A stretch of DNA of 34,836 nucleotides from an uncultured Hungatella sp. (GTDB lineage Bacteria; Bacillota; Clostridia; Lachnospirales; Lachnospiraceae), in assembly GCA_910585645.1 (NCBI GenBank), contig CAJUFP010000043.1:1-34836 (forward strand). The letters are read 5' to 3'. Position numbers and translations under genes: made by a program. The stretch's first letter is position 1, and each line of letters starts with the position of its first letter. The notes under the pieces are model-generated. The model was not told the DNA's origin, made no database searches, and saw only the letters and a program-made list of their open reading frames with translations. Positions 1-8,784 of the stretch are shown piece after piece.

Positions 1-20
1 TACTCGATTCTCATCTCCAT

Positions 21-110
21 GGCATAAATTCACCCTGCCGGGACATCTCTCCTTCCCTCCCTGACATCACGATTCCCCTCGCCCCATACTCACTCAACCA
101 TACACCAATA
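21..110 (-). repeat. Dispersed intergenic repeat, family 1, copy 1
   Basis: On the minus strand this stretch runs from a TTGAGTGAG-type end through a G-rich GGCGAGG block and an AGGGAGGGAAGG block to a TTYATGCC-type end. The same order of blocks occurs at 9053-9144 (minus) and 34705-34798 (plus), and partly at 16621-16728. It does not code for anything convincing. The copy is more diverged than the others. Its function is unknown; a REP-like or MITE-like element is an inference. Confidence 0.6.
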
Positions 111-173
111 TGACGAACTTAAAGTTCCGGTTCATCCAAGCTTAGGAAGGGATTGAGAGATTAAGGATTAAGG

Positions 174-203
174 AATGCGTCCTGAAAGAGGGGCGCATTT
201 TTT
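174..203 (+). terminator. Rho-independent terminator of a gene left of the window
   Basis: A 10-bp stem (AATGCGTCCT against AGGGGCGCATT, with G-U pairs) encloses a short GAAAG loop and runs into six T residues. No plus-strand gene precedes it inside the window, so it probably ends a transcript that starts to the left. Confidence 0.55.
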
Positions 204-229
204 GCGCTAAGACTGGGTTTGCCACAGTG

Positions 230-258
230 TTTACAGAAATTTCTTATTATGATAGAAT
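230..258 (+). promoter_or_regulatory. Sigma-A promoter for the rsmF-like gene
   Basis: TTTACA at 230-235 and TAGAAT at 253-258 are separated by 17 bp, close to the vegetative consensus. It lies just after the terminator at 174-203 and about 110 bp before the preferred GTG start at 367. Transcription would start near 265. Confidence 0.6.
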
Positions 259-366
259 GGACGACAGATATGGCTGTGTGTCTGGCAGAGAATCTGCGGT
301 GGAATGAGTCAGACGCGGGTTTTTGTAAAATGCGGCAGGCCGAAAAGGGTTCAGGAGGAGGAAAAG

Positions 367-1758
367 GTGACGGATTGGCTTCCAGAGGAGTTTAAGAGGG
401 AGATGGAGGATATGCTCGGCGGGGAATACGGAGCGTATCTGGAGAGTTTTGAGAGGCCCGTCAGCAGAGGGCTGCGGGTGAATACGCTGAAATGGGACCG
501 ACGGGAGTGCGCAGAGAAGCTGCCCTGTAAAACCGAGCCTGTTCCCTGGGTCGCCAACGGGCTTTTTTATGAGGATGAAGTCCGCCTTTCCAGGGACCCT
601 TACTATTTTGCGGGGCTGTATTATCTCCAGGAGCCGAGCGCTATGACGCCTGCGTCCCTGTTGCCTGTGGAGCCTGGGGATATGGTCCTGGATCTGTGCG
701 GGGCTCCGGGAGGGAAGAGTACGGAGCTGGGAGCCAGGCTTAAGGGGAGAGGGATGCTTATGGCCAATGATATCAGCAATTCCAGGGCAAAGGCTTTGTT
801 AAAGAACCTGGAATTGTTTGGGATATCCAATATGTGCGTGGTCAGCGAGTCGCCAAAGCGGCTTGGCATCGTATTTCCCGGATTTTTTGACAAGATTCTG
901 GTGGATGCCCCATGCTCCGGCGAGGGGATGTTCCGCAAGGATCGGGGGATGGCAAAGGACTGGCGGGAAAAGGGGCCTGGATTTTACAGCAAAATTCAGC
1001 GGGATATTGTGGGGGAAGCGGTTAAGATGCTGAAAGAGGGAGGGTATCTTCTCTATTCTACCTGTACGTTTTCACGCAGGGAAGATGAGGAGATCGTCCA
1101 GTGGATCCTGGATGCTTTTCCGGAGATGGAACTGGCGCCGATCAAGCCTTTTGAGGGCGCGTCCGGAGGGATCGGGCTGGAGGGATGTATCAGATTGTTT
1201 CCCCACAGGATCCGGGGAGAAGGGCATTTTATGGCTTTACTGAGGAAGCAGACAGTATCCGTTAAAGGGGATAAGAGAACCGCAGGGCGGGGCTGCGGGG
1301 ACGGAAAAAAGCCTGGTTTGGCCTGGGAGTCTGGGGTGGAGCCGAAATCGGAGCTGGAGGATTTTCTGAAAGAGACGAAGATTCCATGGGATTATTCCCG
1401 CATTGTGAAAAAGAATGACATGGTCTACTATCTGCCGGAAGGATTTGTGGAGGGGACGGGGCTTCGGTTTCTGCGGACAGGCCTGTGGATGGGGACCATG
1501 AAAAAGGGAAGGTTTGAGCCCAGCCAGGCCATGGCCATGGTCCTTGGAAAGGAGCTGTATTCCAACTGCGTCTCCTTTGACAGGGAGGATATGAGGGTAG
1601 TGCGGTACCTGAAAGGGGAGACCATCAGCCTTAAGGAGGGCGAGGGACCGGTTAAGGGATGGTGTCTGGTGTGCGTGGACAGATTTGCCCTGGGATTTGG
1701 AAAGGGGAACGGGATGACCATAAAAAATAAATATTATGCCGGATGGCGGTGGCAGTGA
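367..1758 (+). CDS. RsmF/RsmB-like rRNA (cytosine-C5) methyltransferase (NOL1/NOP2/sun family)
   Basis: This is a SAM-dependent enzyme of the family that makes 5-methylcytosine in rRNA. The SAM-binding loop DLCGAPGGKS lies near residue 107. Two catalytic cysteines are visible: DAPCSGEG (about residue 180) and YSTCTF (about residue 231). The C-terminal 160 residues form the extra domain seen in RsmF-like proteins, which probably helps bind RNA. I chose GTG at 367 because a strong AGGAGGAGG sits 5 bp before it and the protein then starts VTDWLPEEF, as relatives do. An ATG at 304 would add 21 residues but has no ribosome binding site. The gene heads a plus-strand run and overlaps the next gene at a TGATG junction. 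The family is certain; the exact target cytosine cannot be read from the sequence. Confidence 0.9.
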   Translation: MTDWLPEEFKREMEDMLGGEYGAYLESFERPVSRGLRVNTLKWDRRECAEKLPCKTEPVPWVANGLFYEDEVRLSRDPYYFAGLYYLQEPSAMTPASLLPVEPGDMVLDLCGAPGGKSTELGARLKGRGMLMANDISNSRAKALLKNLELFGISNMCVVSESPKRLGIVFPGFFDKILVDAPCSGEGMFRKDRGMAKDWREKGPGFYSKIQRDIVGEAVKMLKEGGYLLYSTCTFSRREDEEIVQWILDAFPEMELAPIKPFEGASGGIGLEGCIRLFPHRIRGEGHFMALLRKQTVSVKGDKRTAGRGCGDGKKPGLAWESGVEPKSELEDFLKETKIPWDYSRIVKKNDMVYYLPEGFVEGTGLRFLRTGLWMGTMKKGRFEPSQAMAMVLGKELYSNCVSFDREDMRVVRYLKGETISLKEGEGPVKGWCLVCVDRFALGFGKGNGMTIKNKYYAGWRWQ

Positions 1759-2567
1759 TGGCCGGGAGCATACGACTGGACCGGTTTCTGACAGATATGG
1801 GGGCGGGAACCAGGAGCCAGGTAAAGGAGATGGCCAGGCGGGGGCGGATACAGGTAAACGGCGCGGCGGTGAAAAAGACGGACGTAAAGATCGAACCGGA
1901 CAGGGATGTTGTGGTCTGCGACGGGCGGCGGGTGGAGTATGTGGGAATGGAGTATTACATGCTCAACAAGCCCCAGGGCGTGGTGTCGGCCACGGAGGAT
2001 AACCTTCATGAGACGGTGCTGGATGTGCTTTGGAAGCATCCGCCTAAGGAGGCGGATGGAGGCGGCGGGGAAAAAGGCGCCGGGGAAGAAGACGGCAGGG
2101 GCGCCTGCGGGCCGAAAAGGAAGGATCTTTTTCCGGTGGGGCGGCTGGATATTGACACGGAGGGGCTGCTTCTGATCACCAATGACGGGGATCTGGCCCA
2201 CAGGCTGTTGTCTCCCAGGCGCCATGTGGACAAGACTTACTTTGCGAAAGTGGAAGGGCGTCTGCCGGGGGATGTGAGGGAGCGGTTCGCGAAAGGGCTT
2301 GTGCTTGGGGACGGGACCAGGCTTATGGCTGCCAGCCTTAAGATCGGGGATACGGTTTGCGGGGAGAGGCAGGATCCGGTGACGGATGTGTTCCTGACGA
2401 TCCGGGAGGGCAAATTTCATCAGGTGAAGCGGATGTTTGAGGCTGTGGGCTGCAGGGTGGTATTTTTAAAACGGCTCTCCATGGGAAGTCTTTTGCTGGA
2501 TGAAAATTTAAAGCCCGGGGAGTATCGGAGGCTTACAAATGAGGAGCTGGACAAGTTGAGAGGCTGA
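1758..2567 (+). CDS. Pseudouridine synthase, RsuA/RluB/RluE/RluF family
   Basis: The enzyme isomerises specific uridines in rRNA (16S or 23S) to pseudouridine. An N-terminal S4-type RNA-binding region (residues 1-60, IRLDRFLTDMG) is followed by the catalytic domain with the signature GRLDIDTEGLLL, whose Asp is the family nucleophile, and by the KFHQVKRMFEAVGC segment typical of this branch. A Gly/Glu/Lys-rich insertion of about 23 residues (roughly 97-119) sits just before the catalytic motif. The ATG at 1758 overlaps the stop of the methyltransferase gene (TGATG) with a GGTGG 5 bp upstream, which suggests translational coupling. An ATG at 1743 would add five residues. Pairing with an rRNA methyltransferase fits a role in ribosome maturation. 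Which subfamily it belongs to is not certain. Confidence 0.9.
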   Translation: MAGSIRLDRFLTDMGAGTRSQVKEMARRGRIQVNGAAVKKTDVKIEPDRDVVVCDGRRVEYVGMEYYMLNKPQGVVSATEDNLHETVLDVLWKHPPKEADGGGGEKGAGEEDGRGACGPKRKDLFPVGRLDIDTEGLLLITNDGDLAHRLLSPRRHVDKTYFAKVEGRLPGDVRERFAKGLVLGDGTRLMAASLKIGDTVCGERQDPVTDVFLTIREGKFHQVKRMFEAVGCRVVFLKRLSMGSLLLDENLKPGEYRRLTNEELDKLRG

Positions 2568-2653
2568 GAGAGGGAGAGTGTTTGGGAGTTTGTGGACAAT
2601 CCGCAGAAGGAGCCGGGAACATGGGGCGGGAGGATTAAGGAGGGGCGGAGATT

Positions 2654-3637
2654 ATGACGAAACAGAAGAAGATAAAGGGAAGGCAGACCATCTGCGATTC
2701 CTGCGGAGGGCGCCTGGAGCAGAGGGATGAGTACACCTGCGTGTGTACTTCCTGCGGGCGGAGCTACTATATTTCCGCCGGCCGCACTCATAAGGTGTCG
2801 GTTAAGGTGTCTGCGGGAAAGCTGATTTTGATCTGCTCGCTGGCAGCCATCGCGGTGACAGGGGCTGCGGTTGCCGGGTATCAGTATTATACGGGACGCC
2901 TGGTGCAGTCGGCCAGCCGGTTCTGCGTGGCGTTTCGGGATTTTCTCATGGAGGTCTATGGGAAGCCTGTGGCGGAGATTGGGGAGGAAGATCTGAGGAA
3001 CATGAAATATCTGAGGATCGAGAAGGATAAGGAGTACAAGTTTACATACAGTTTTGAGGATTACTATGACTACAGGGATGAGGAGGCATTTCAAGGGACC
3101 CTTCGGACCATAGCTGTTGACGGGCCTGGAGACGACTTTTCACCCAGTAATATTCAATACTTTACAGGTCTTACCAAACTGGAGCTGTACACGGATGTTT
3201 GGGAAAATTATGTTCTGCCGGAGGAAAACGTGATCCGGAGCATTACCTGTCTGGACGGTCTGTCCAAATCCGGCACGCCTAAGTTTTTTGCCAGGGTGAA
3301 CCCGGACACATTGGAGGAAGTGGCTATTATGGAGGCGGAGAATCTGAAAGATTTTTCGTTTATGGAAGATCTGAAAGGCGTAAAGACGCTACTGCTCCAC
3401 AAGGCGGCCATAGGGGACGGGGGAATGTTCGACGGGTTTGACAGGCTGGAGAAGCTGATCTTGTATCAGGTGGATCTGGAGGAGGAGGAAGCGGCGGCGG
3501 TGGTGGAAGGCCTGCTTAAACTTCCCTCCCTTAAGTATTTTTATATGGAGGGGAAGGCGGCCTGGTATATTGAGGATGAGCAGTGGGAAACGTGGCAGGA
3601 GATTTATGACGGGAAGATCATGCTGATTAGGGAATAG
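2654..3637 (+). CDS. Zinc-ribbon, single-TM protein with degenerate LRR-like ectodomain (short paralog)
   Basis: No known function. The 327-residue protein starts with a zinc-ribbon-like cysteine set (CDSCGG near residue 14, CVCTSCG near residue 30). A basic linker and one strong membrane segment follow (about 55-77, LILICSLAAIAVTGAAVAGY). The rest, about 250 residues, would lie outside the cell. The ectodomain begins with a module also found in the next protein (YSFEDYYDYRDEEAFQ here, YSFTDYEECESEEEFQ there). It ends in leucine-rich-repeat-like stretches such as LEKLILYQVDLEE. The start follows GGAGG/GGAG motifs. Only 31 bp separate it from the longer paralog, so the pair looks like a tandem duplication in one operon. 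Domain orientation is inferred from the positive residues before the membrane segment. Confidence 0.75.
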   Translation: MTKQKKIKGRQTICDSCGGRLEQRDEYTCVCTSCGRSYYISAGRTHKVSVKVSAGKLILICSLAAIAVTGAAVAGYQYYTGRLVQSASRFCVAFRDFLMEVYGKPVAEIGEEDLRNMKYLRIEKDKEYKFTYSFEDYYDYRDEEAFQGTLRTIAVDGPGDDFSPSNIQYFTGLTKLELYTDVWENYVLPEENVIRSITCLDGLSKSGTPKFFARVNPDTLEEVAIMEAENLKDFSFMEDLKGVKTLLLHKAAIGDGGMFDGFDRLEKLILYQVDLEEEEAAAVVEGLLKLPSLKYFYMEGKAAWYIEDEQWETWQEIYDGKIMLIRE

Positions 3638-3668
3638 GGAACATTTAGACAAAGGGGGATGAGGGAAG

Positions 3669-5438
3669 ATGAGCGACTTAAGAAACGAGGGATACGTGAT
3701 CCGCACGTCCAATGACAATGAGAAGGCAGAGCTTTTGGAGCTGCAGTGCAAAAACTGCGGCGGCTTTTTGGAGCTGGTGGACAGAACCCACGCGGTGTGT
3801 CCTTACTGCGGCCAGAAATATCTTATTGACGAGGCAAAAGGGACCATCATCAATGTGCAGGTGGACTACAGCGGCAGCGAGGAGATGATGGACGCGGTCA
3901 ACAGCACCAAGAGGACTCTTATTATCTTTTTGGTCATTGCGGCGGTTATCCTGGCATTTAACATCGCGGCAAGAAAGTCCGTGTTCTCCAGGGCAGACGC
4001 GGACGCGCCGGTGGATGAGAACGGAATGCTCCTTCGGATCTTCTGCAAGGACATTTTCGGAAAGGAGTATGAGGATATTACCCGGGAGGAATTTGACTCC
4101 ATCAAGTACATCCGATGCGCCTATGAGCGGCAGGAGGGGGAGACGTTTAACGTAATCTCCTACAGCTTTACGGATTATGAGGAGTGCGAAAGCGAGGAGG
4201 AATTTCAGGATACGGTGCAGACATGGACGTACCGGACAAAGATGGTCAGCTGGCCCTCGGATTACACCATGTTTCAGGGCCTTACCAGGATCGACAACAC
4301 GGACGCGGTGTGGCTTTCTCTGGTGAAGTTTCATCCGGAGTGCCGGATCTCCTGCGTATGTACCGATGACAGGCTGGACACAGTGGCAGGCGTGGTGAAC
4401 CCGGAGTATGTGAAGATCCTGCGCATCGGCATTATGGGAAATAATTTGCAGGATATCGGGCAGTTTAAAAATCTGGAGCAGCTGGATGTGGATACCAATC
4501 TGTCGTCCAGGGAGACGGACATCACAGGCATCAGCCAGTGCGGTAAATTGAAAAGCGTGCGGCTTCGGTGCGGGGAGGGCTATGTGGGCCTGGAGAGCCT
4601 GGGAGAGCTAAAGGAGCTTAAAAGTCTGTATATTGATAAGGCGCCGGTGTCAGAGTGCGGATTTTTGAAGGAGCTTCCACAGCTGGAGGAGCTTTTTATC
4701 TACACAGGGGACGACGCGGATCTGTCGGTGCTGGACGGGCTTCCAAATCTGAAGAAGGTGGATTTTCTGGATCAGTGTTACATCCTGCCCCAGGAGCTTG
4801 TAAGGCTTCAGGGGGTGGAGGATCTGACTGTCGCGGTGAAGGAGGCGGAGTGCCTGCAGATCCTTGGGGGATTTAAAAAGCTGGAGCGCCTGAAGCTGCA
4901 CATGGCCGTCCATGAGTATGAGACGCCTGTGGATGTGTCGGCTCTGGCCGGGATCACGGGACTTAAGGGGCTTTTTATGGATAATTTCTGGGGCGGAGAG
5001 TTTGTGGGGGTGGAGAAGATCCTGAACCTTCCGGGCCTTGTGGAATTTCGTCTGGACCAGGGGACTGGGAGCGACAGTGAGCTTTTGCTGGATCCGGGGG
5101 CTCTTTTGGGAAATCCAGGGCTTGAGGAGCTGGGGATCATCAACTGCAGGGTGAAGGACCTTGGCACGGGGGAGTGGGCGGACTTTGGGTTTGTGGCCGG
5201 ATTTCCCGGGCTGAAACGGCTGTATCTGGACGACTGCGGGCTGGAGGATATTGGCTTTGTGGGGGAACTGAAGGATCTTCGGGCGTGCAGCCTGAAGGAC
5301 AATGATATCCGGGATCTGTCGCCGCTTTTGGCGTGCAGGAAGCTGGAGCTGGTTTCCGTGGATAAGGAGGCGGCTGCAGGGGTGGAGTTTCCGGGGGATG
5401 TTGAGGTGAATACGGAGGTTTTCGTGAAGATTTATTGA
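3669..5438 (+). CDS. Zinc-ribbon, single-TM, leucine-rich-repeat surface protein (long paralog)
   Basis: Function unknown; the architecture is clear. The N-terminus has a zinc ribbon (CKNCGG near residue 28, CPYCGQ near residue 45). One membrane segment follows at about 83-103 (TLIIFLVIAAVILAFNIAA). The module shared with the preceding protein comes next (about 120-205). From about residue 215 to the end runs a series of 22-26-residue leucine-rich repeats (for example LKELKSLYIDKAPV, LPNLKKVDFLDQ, LKDLRACSLKDNDIRDLSPLL), of the bacterial internalin/SDS22-like kind. There is no sortase motif; the protein would be anchored by its single helix with the zinc ribbon in the cytoplasm. It shares an operon with its short paralog. 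A role in protein-protein or surface recognition is inference only. Confidence 0.8.
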   Translation: MSDLRNEGYVIRTSNDNEKAELLELQCKNCGGFLELVDRTHAVCPYCGQKYLIDEAKGTIINVQVDYSGSEEMMDAVNSTKRTLIIFLVIAAVILAFNIAARKSVFSRADADAPVDENGMLLRIFCKDIFGKEYEDITREEFDSIKYIRCAYERQEGETFNVISYSFTDYEECESEEEFQDTVQTWTYRTKMVSWPSDYTMFQGLTRIDNTDAVWLSLVKFHPECRISCVCTDDRLDTVAGVVNPEYVKILRIGIMGNNLQDIGQFKNLEQLDVDTNLSSRETDITGISQCGKLKSVRLRCGEGYVGLESLGELKELKSLYIDKAPVSECGFLKELPQLEELFIYTGDDADLSVLDGLPNLKKVDFLDQCYILPQELVRLQGVEDLTVAVKEAECLQILGGFKKLERLKLHMAVHEYETPVDVSALAGITGLKGLFMDNFWGGEFVGVEKILNLPGLVEFRLDQGTGSDSELLLDPGALLGNPGLEELGIINCRVKDLGTGEWADFGFVAGFPGLKRLYLDDCGLEDIGFVGELKDLRACSLKDNDIRDLSPLLACRKLELVSVDKEAAAGVEFPGDVEVNTEVFVKIY

Positions 5439-5464
5439 GTACATAGTCAAGAGTAGGAGGCAGT

Positions 5465-6133
5465 ATGACACATATTTTAGATGGAAAGAAAGCGATCATT
5501 TTTGATCTGGACGGGACTCTGGTGGATTCTATGTGGATGTGGAAGCGCATTGACACGGAGTTTTTGGCCAGGTACGGCCATGAGTGTCCGCCGGGACTGC
5601 AAAAGGAGATCGAGGGCATGAGTTTTTCGGAGACAGCCGTGTATTTTAAGGAGCGGTTCCAACTGCCTCTGACCCTGGAGGGGATCAAGGAGACCTGGAC
5701 CGAGATGTCCATAGACAAGTACCGCCATCAGGTTCCTGCCAAGAGGGGAGCGAAGGAGTTTTTATCCTATGTCAGTAAGCGGGGGATTCTCTGCGGTATT
5801 GCCACCAGCAACAGCCGCGAGATGGTGGACGCGGTTTTGGAGTCCCTGGACATGAAGCGCTTTTTTCAGGCTGTGGTTACGGCCTGTGAGGTGAAGGCGG
5901 GAAAGCCGGAGCCGGATATCTACTGGAAGGCGGCAGGGGACCTTAGGGTGGAGCCGGGGGATTGCCTGGTGTTTGAGGACGTGCCTGCGGGGATCCTGGC
6001 GGGAAAGCGGGCAGGCATGATGGTGTGCGCGGTGGAGGACGAGTTTTCCAGACACATGGAGCAGGAGAAGCGGGATCTGGCGGATCATTTTATCAACGAT
6101 TATTTTGAGATCATGGATGGCAGAGGGCTATGA
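5465..6133 (+). CDS. HAD-superfamily hydrolase, beta-phosphoglucomutase-like (subfamily IA)
   Basis: A 222-residue cytosolic phosphatase or phosphomutase. Motif I is FDLDGTLVDS (Asp14 nucleophile, Asp16 acid/base). Motif II is the ATSNS segment near residue 115. Lys and Asp of motifs III and IV appear in VKAGKPEPDIY and DCLVFEDVPAGILAGKRAGM. The alpha-helical cap lies between motifs I and II, as in beta-phosphoglucomutase and YniC-like sugar phosphatases. AGGAGG stands 5 bp before the ATG. The stop overlaps the start of the YgiQ gene (ATGA), so the two are probably cotranslated. The substrate cannot be predicted; low-molecular-weight sugar phosphates are usual for the family. Confidence 0.9.
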   Translation: MTHILDGKKAIIFDLDGTLVDSMWMWKRIDTEFLARYGHECPPGLQKEIEGMSFSETAVYFKERFQLPLTLEGIKETWTEMSIDKYRHQVPAKRGAKEFLSYVSKRGILCGIATSNSREMVDAVLESLDMKRFFQAVVTACEVKAGKPEPDIYWKAAGDLRVEPGDCLVFEDVPAGILAGKRAGMMVCAVEDEFSRHMEQEKRDLADHFINDYFEIMDGRGL

Positions 6134-8223
6134 GGCGGGATTATTTACCTGTAAGCAGGGCGGATATGAGCGTTAGGGGATGGAATCAGTGTGATTTTGT
6201 GTACGTGTGCGGGGATGCCTATGTGGATCATCCTTCTTTTGGCCATGCCATTATTTCCCGGGTGCTGGAAGCGCGGGGGTACAAGGTGGGGATCATCTCT
6301 CAGCCGGACTGGAAGGATAAAAAGAGCATTGCGGTTCTGGGAAAGCCCAGGCTGGGATTTCTGGTGTCATCAGGCAATATGGATTCCATGGTGAACCATT
6401 ATTCTGTCTCAAAGAAGAGGCGGCAGGAGGATTCTTATACTCCGGGAGGCGTCATGGGGAAACGGCCGGATTACGCCGTGGTGGTGTACTGCAACCTGAT
6501 CCGGTCCGTGTACAAGGACAGCCCGATCATCATAGGAGGGATCGAGGCCAGTCTGCGGCGTCTGGCCCACTATGACTACTGGTCAGACAGGCTGAAACGG
6601 TCTATCCTTCTGGATTCTCAGGCGGATTTGATCTCTTACGGCATGGGGGAGCGGTCCATTGTGGAGATCGCCAATGCCCTGGATCAGGGGATCGACGTGA
6701 AGGATATTACGTTTGTGGACGGCACGGTGTACAGGACAAAAAGCCTGGAGAATGTCTGCGGCTATGAGCTGCTTCCGGATTACAGGGAGCTATTGGAGGA
6801 CAAGAAGGCCTATGCCAGAAGCTTTTTCGTCCAGTATTCCAACACGGATCCCTTTACAGGGAGACGGCTGGTGGAGCCCTATGAGGGAAAGGTGTTTGTG
6901 GTGCAGAATCCGCCGGCAAAACCTTTGAGCCAGGCGGAGATGGACCAGGTCTATGATCTGCCCTACATGCGGGGGTATCATCCTTCCTATGAGGAGTTAG
7001 GAGGAGTTCCTGCCATTCGGGAGGTGAAGTTCAGCCTGATCAGCAGCCGCGGATGTTTTGGGGCCTGCAGTTTCTGCGCCCTGACCTTTCATCAGGGGAG
7101 GATCATCCAGGCCAGGAGCCATGAGTCCCTGGTGAAGGAGGCAAAGATCCTGACAGAGGAGGCGGACTTTAAGGGGTACATCCACGATGTGGGGGGACCT
7201 ACGGCGGATTTTCGGTTTCCTGCCTGTGAAAAACAGCTGACAGCCGGGGCCTGCAAAAACAGGCAGTGTCTGTTTCCGAAGCCCTGCCCAAATCTTAAGG
7301 CTGACCATGGCGATTATATAGAACTGTTGCGAAAGCTTCGGTCCCTGCCAAAGGTGAAGAAGGTGTTTATCCGCTCCGGGATCCGGTTTGACTATGTGCT
7401 GGCGGACAGGAAAGGGACGTTTCTGCGGGAGCTGTGCGAACACCATGTCAGCGGACAGCTGAAGGTGGCGCCGGAGCATGTGTCGGACGCGGTGTTAAAG
7501 CGCATGGGCAAGCCTGAGCATAAGGTGTATTGCCGGTTTGTGGGGGAGTATGAGGAGATGAACCGACGGATCGGGAAGAAGCAGTACCTGGTTCCTTATC
7601 TCATGTCCTCCCACCCAGGTTCTACCATGAAGGAGGCTGTGGAGCTGGCGGAGTATCTGCGGGATCTGGGGTATATGCCGGAGCAGGTCCAGGACTTTTA
7701 TCCAACCCCGTCCACCGTTTCCACATGCATGTACTACACGGGATATGACTGCAGAACCATGGAGAAGGTGTATGTTCCCACCAATCCCCACGAGAAGGCG
7801 ATGCAGCGGGCGCTGATCCAGTACCGGAATCCAAAGAACCGGGGACTGGTGGCGGAGGCTTTGAATCTTGCGGGGAGGACGGATCTGGTTGGGTATGATA
7901 AAAAGTGCCTGATCCGGCCCTGGCAGGGCGGCGAGAACGGCGGCGGAGACGTGGGAGGGCTGACGGCAGGCAGAAGATACGGAGGCGGGAAAAACGCCGG
8001 GGATAAAAGGAACGGATCCGGCGGCAAAGGCAGGGGGGAGGGTCAAAGAGGCCTGGCGGGCAGTGGAAATCGTCCGAAAGGGCAAAAAGCGCCGGCTGAC
8101 GGCAGGAAGGAACCGTGGCAGGAGAGCCGGCGGCGGGAACGTTCCCAGGCGGAGAAGGGGAGAGATGCCAAAGGGGCCAGGCCGAAGAAGACCATAAGGA
8201 ATGTCCACAAGAAGAAGGGGTAA
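6130..8223 (+). CDS. YgiQ-family radical SAM protein
   Basis: YgiQ proteins are widespread radical SAM enzymes whose reaction is not established. The [4Fe-4S]/SAM motif is C309-FGA-C313-SF-C316, preceded by SLISSRG. The N-terminal domain has the family landmarks PIIIGGIEASLRRLAHYDYW and a GMGERS segment, which resemble a B12-binding-like fold. The segment QVQDFYPTPSTVSTCMYYTG is a family hallmark. The last 100 residues are a low-complexity Gly/Lys/Arg-rich tail ending in KKTIRNVHKKKG. Such a basic tail is common in clostridial members, but this one is long. The start overlaps the HAD gene by 4 bp. A strong terminator follows immediately at 8226, so this is the last gene of the run. Confidence 0.93.
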   Translation: MRRDYLPVSRADMSVRGWNQCDFVYVCGDAYVDHPSFGHAIISRVLEARGYKVGIISQPDWKDKKSIAVLGKPRLGFLVSSGNMDSMVNHYSVSKKRRQEDSYTPGGVMGKRPDYAVVVYCNLIRSVYKDSPIIIGGIEASLRRLAHYDYWSDRLKRSILLDSQADLISYGMGERSIVEIANALDQGIDVKDITFVDGTVYRTKSLENVCGYELLPDYRELLEDKKAYARSFFVQYSNTDPFTGRRLVEPYEGKVFVVQNPPAKPLSQAEMDQVYDLPYMRGYHPSYEELGGVPAIREVKFSLISSRGCFGACSFCALTFHQGRIIQARSHESLVKEAKILTEEADFKGYIHDVGGPTADFRFPACEKQLTAGACKNRQCLFPKPCPNLKADHGDYIELLRKLRSLPKVKKVFIRSGIRFDYVLADRKGTFLRELCEHHVSGQLKVAPEHVSDAVLKRMGKPEHKVYCRFVGEYEEMNRRIGKKQYLVPYLMSSHPGSTMKEAVELAEYLRDLGYMPEQVQDFYPTPSTVSTCMYYTGYDCRTMEKVYVPTNPHEKAMQRALIQYRNPKNRGLVAEALNLAGRTDLVGYDKKCLIRPWQGGENGGGDVGGLTAGRRYGGGKNAGDKRNGSGGKGRGEGQRGLAGSGNRPKGQKAPADGRKEPWQESRRRERSQAEKGRDAKGARPKKTIRNVHKKKG

Positions 8224-8225
8224 TG

Positions 8226-8269
8226 AAAAGAGACAGCAGGCCAAAGTCAGCGGCGGGCTGTCTCTTTTT
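8226..8269 (+). terminator. Rho-independent terminator after ygiQ, probably bidirectional
   Basis: A perfect 12-bp stem (AAAAGAGACAGC at 8226-8237 and its complement at 8257-8268) with a 19-nt loop is followed by T residues. The reverse strand also ends in a T-rich arm, so it can serve the minus-strand gene that stops at 8335. Confidence 0.8.
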
Positions 8270-8334
8270 AATCTCTTCGGGTCTAATTCCCCGCTGTTTG
8301 CAGCCGGGGATTTCATCAAGCTAAAGTCTGATCG

Positions 8335-8784
8335 TCAGGCGAGAAGGTCAATGTTAGCTCCCTTTGTGATGGGATCCGCTTCGTAAGTGTCCGGTGAGGA
8401 GCGGAAGACGGTTCTGGTGTTGCCGCCTGCGATGTAGCTCTTTCCGCATTCCGGGCAGATGCCTGTGCGGTAGGTGACGGACTGTGACACGATTTCCGAG
8501 TCCTCTCTCAAAGCCTGCAGTTTGGCGTGGGCCACATGCTCCATCTCGTGGGAGCGGACCGCAAAGGCCGCCCGTTCGGGACTGAGCTTGGTAGGCATCT
8601 TGAAGGACACGGAAGGGTCGTTGGAGCCGTCCTGGTATCGGCGGTTTTTGCAGGTCTGACATTCGTAAGTGTCGGTGTCCGGCTGTCTGGCTGCTTTTCC
8701 TACCTGCTTTCCAAAGGATTCCTGGCTCTCCTGCCCTTGAACGCCGCCTGCCAAAACCTGATCCGGCGATGAGGCCGGGGACAT
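8335..8784 (-). CDS. SprA-related putative zinc metalloprotease (HExxH protein)
   Basis: The central segment RSHEMEHVAHAKLQA contains an HExxH zinc-protease motif. A GNTRTV segment downstream follows CPECGKSYIAGG; this arrangement resembles the SprA-related family of small putative metalloproteases. Two CxxC pairs (CQTC near residue 43, CPEC near residue 114) could bind a second metal. No signal peptide or membrane segment is visible. The given ATG has no Shine-Dalgarno sequence. The frame stays open upstream for about 25 more codons, to a TAA, and an AGGGGG motif sits 7 nt before an ATC codon at 8848-8850 in that frame. The true start may therefore be non-canonical and upstream. Family assignment is moderately sure; the reaction is unproven. 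Confidence 0.65.
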   Translation of the reverse strand: MSPASSPDQVLAGGVQGQESQESFGKQVGKAARQPDTDTYECQTCKNRRYQDGSNDPSVSFKMPTKLSPERAAFAVRSHEMEHVAHAKLQALREDSEIVSQSVTYRTGICPECGKSYIAGGNTRTVFRSSPDTYEADPITKGANIDLLA

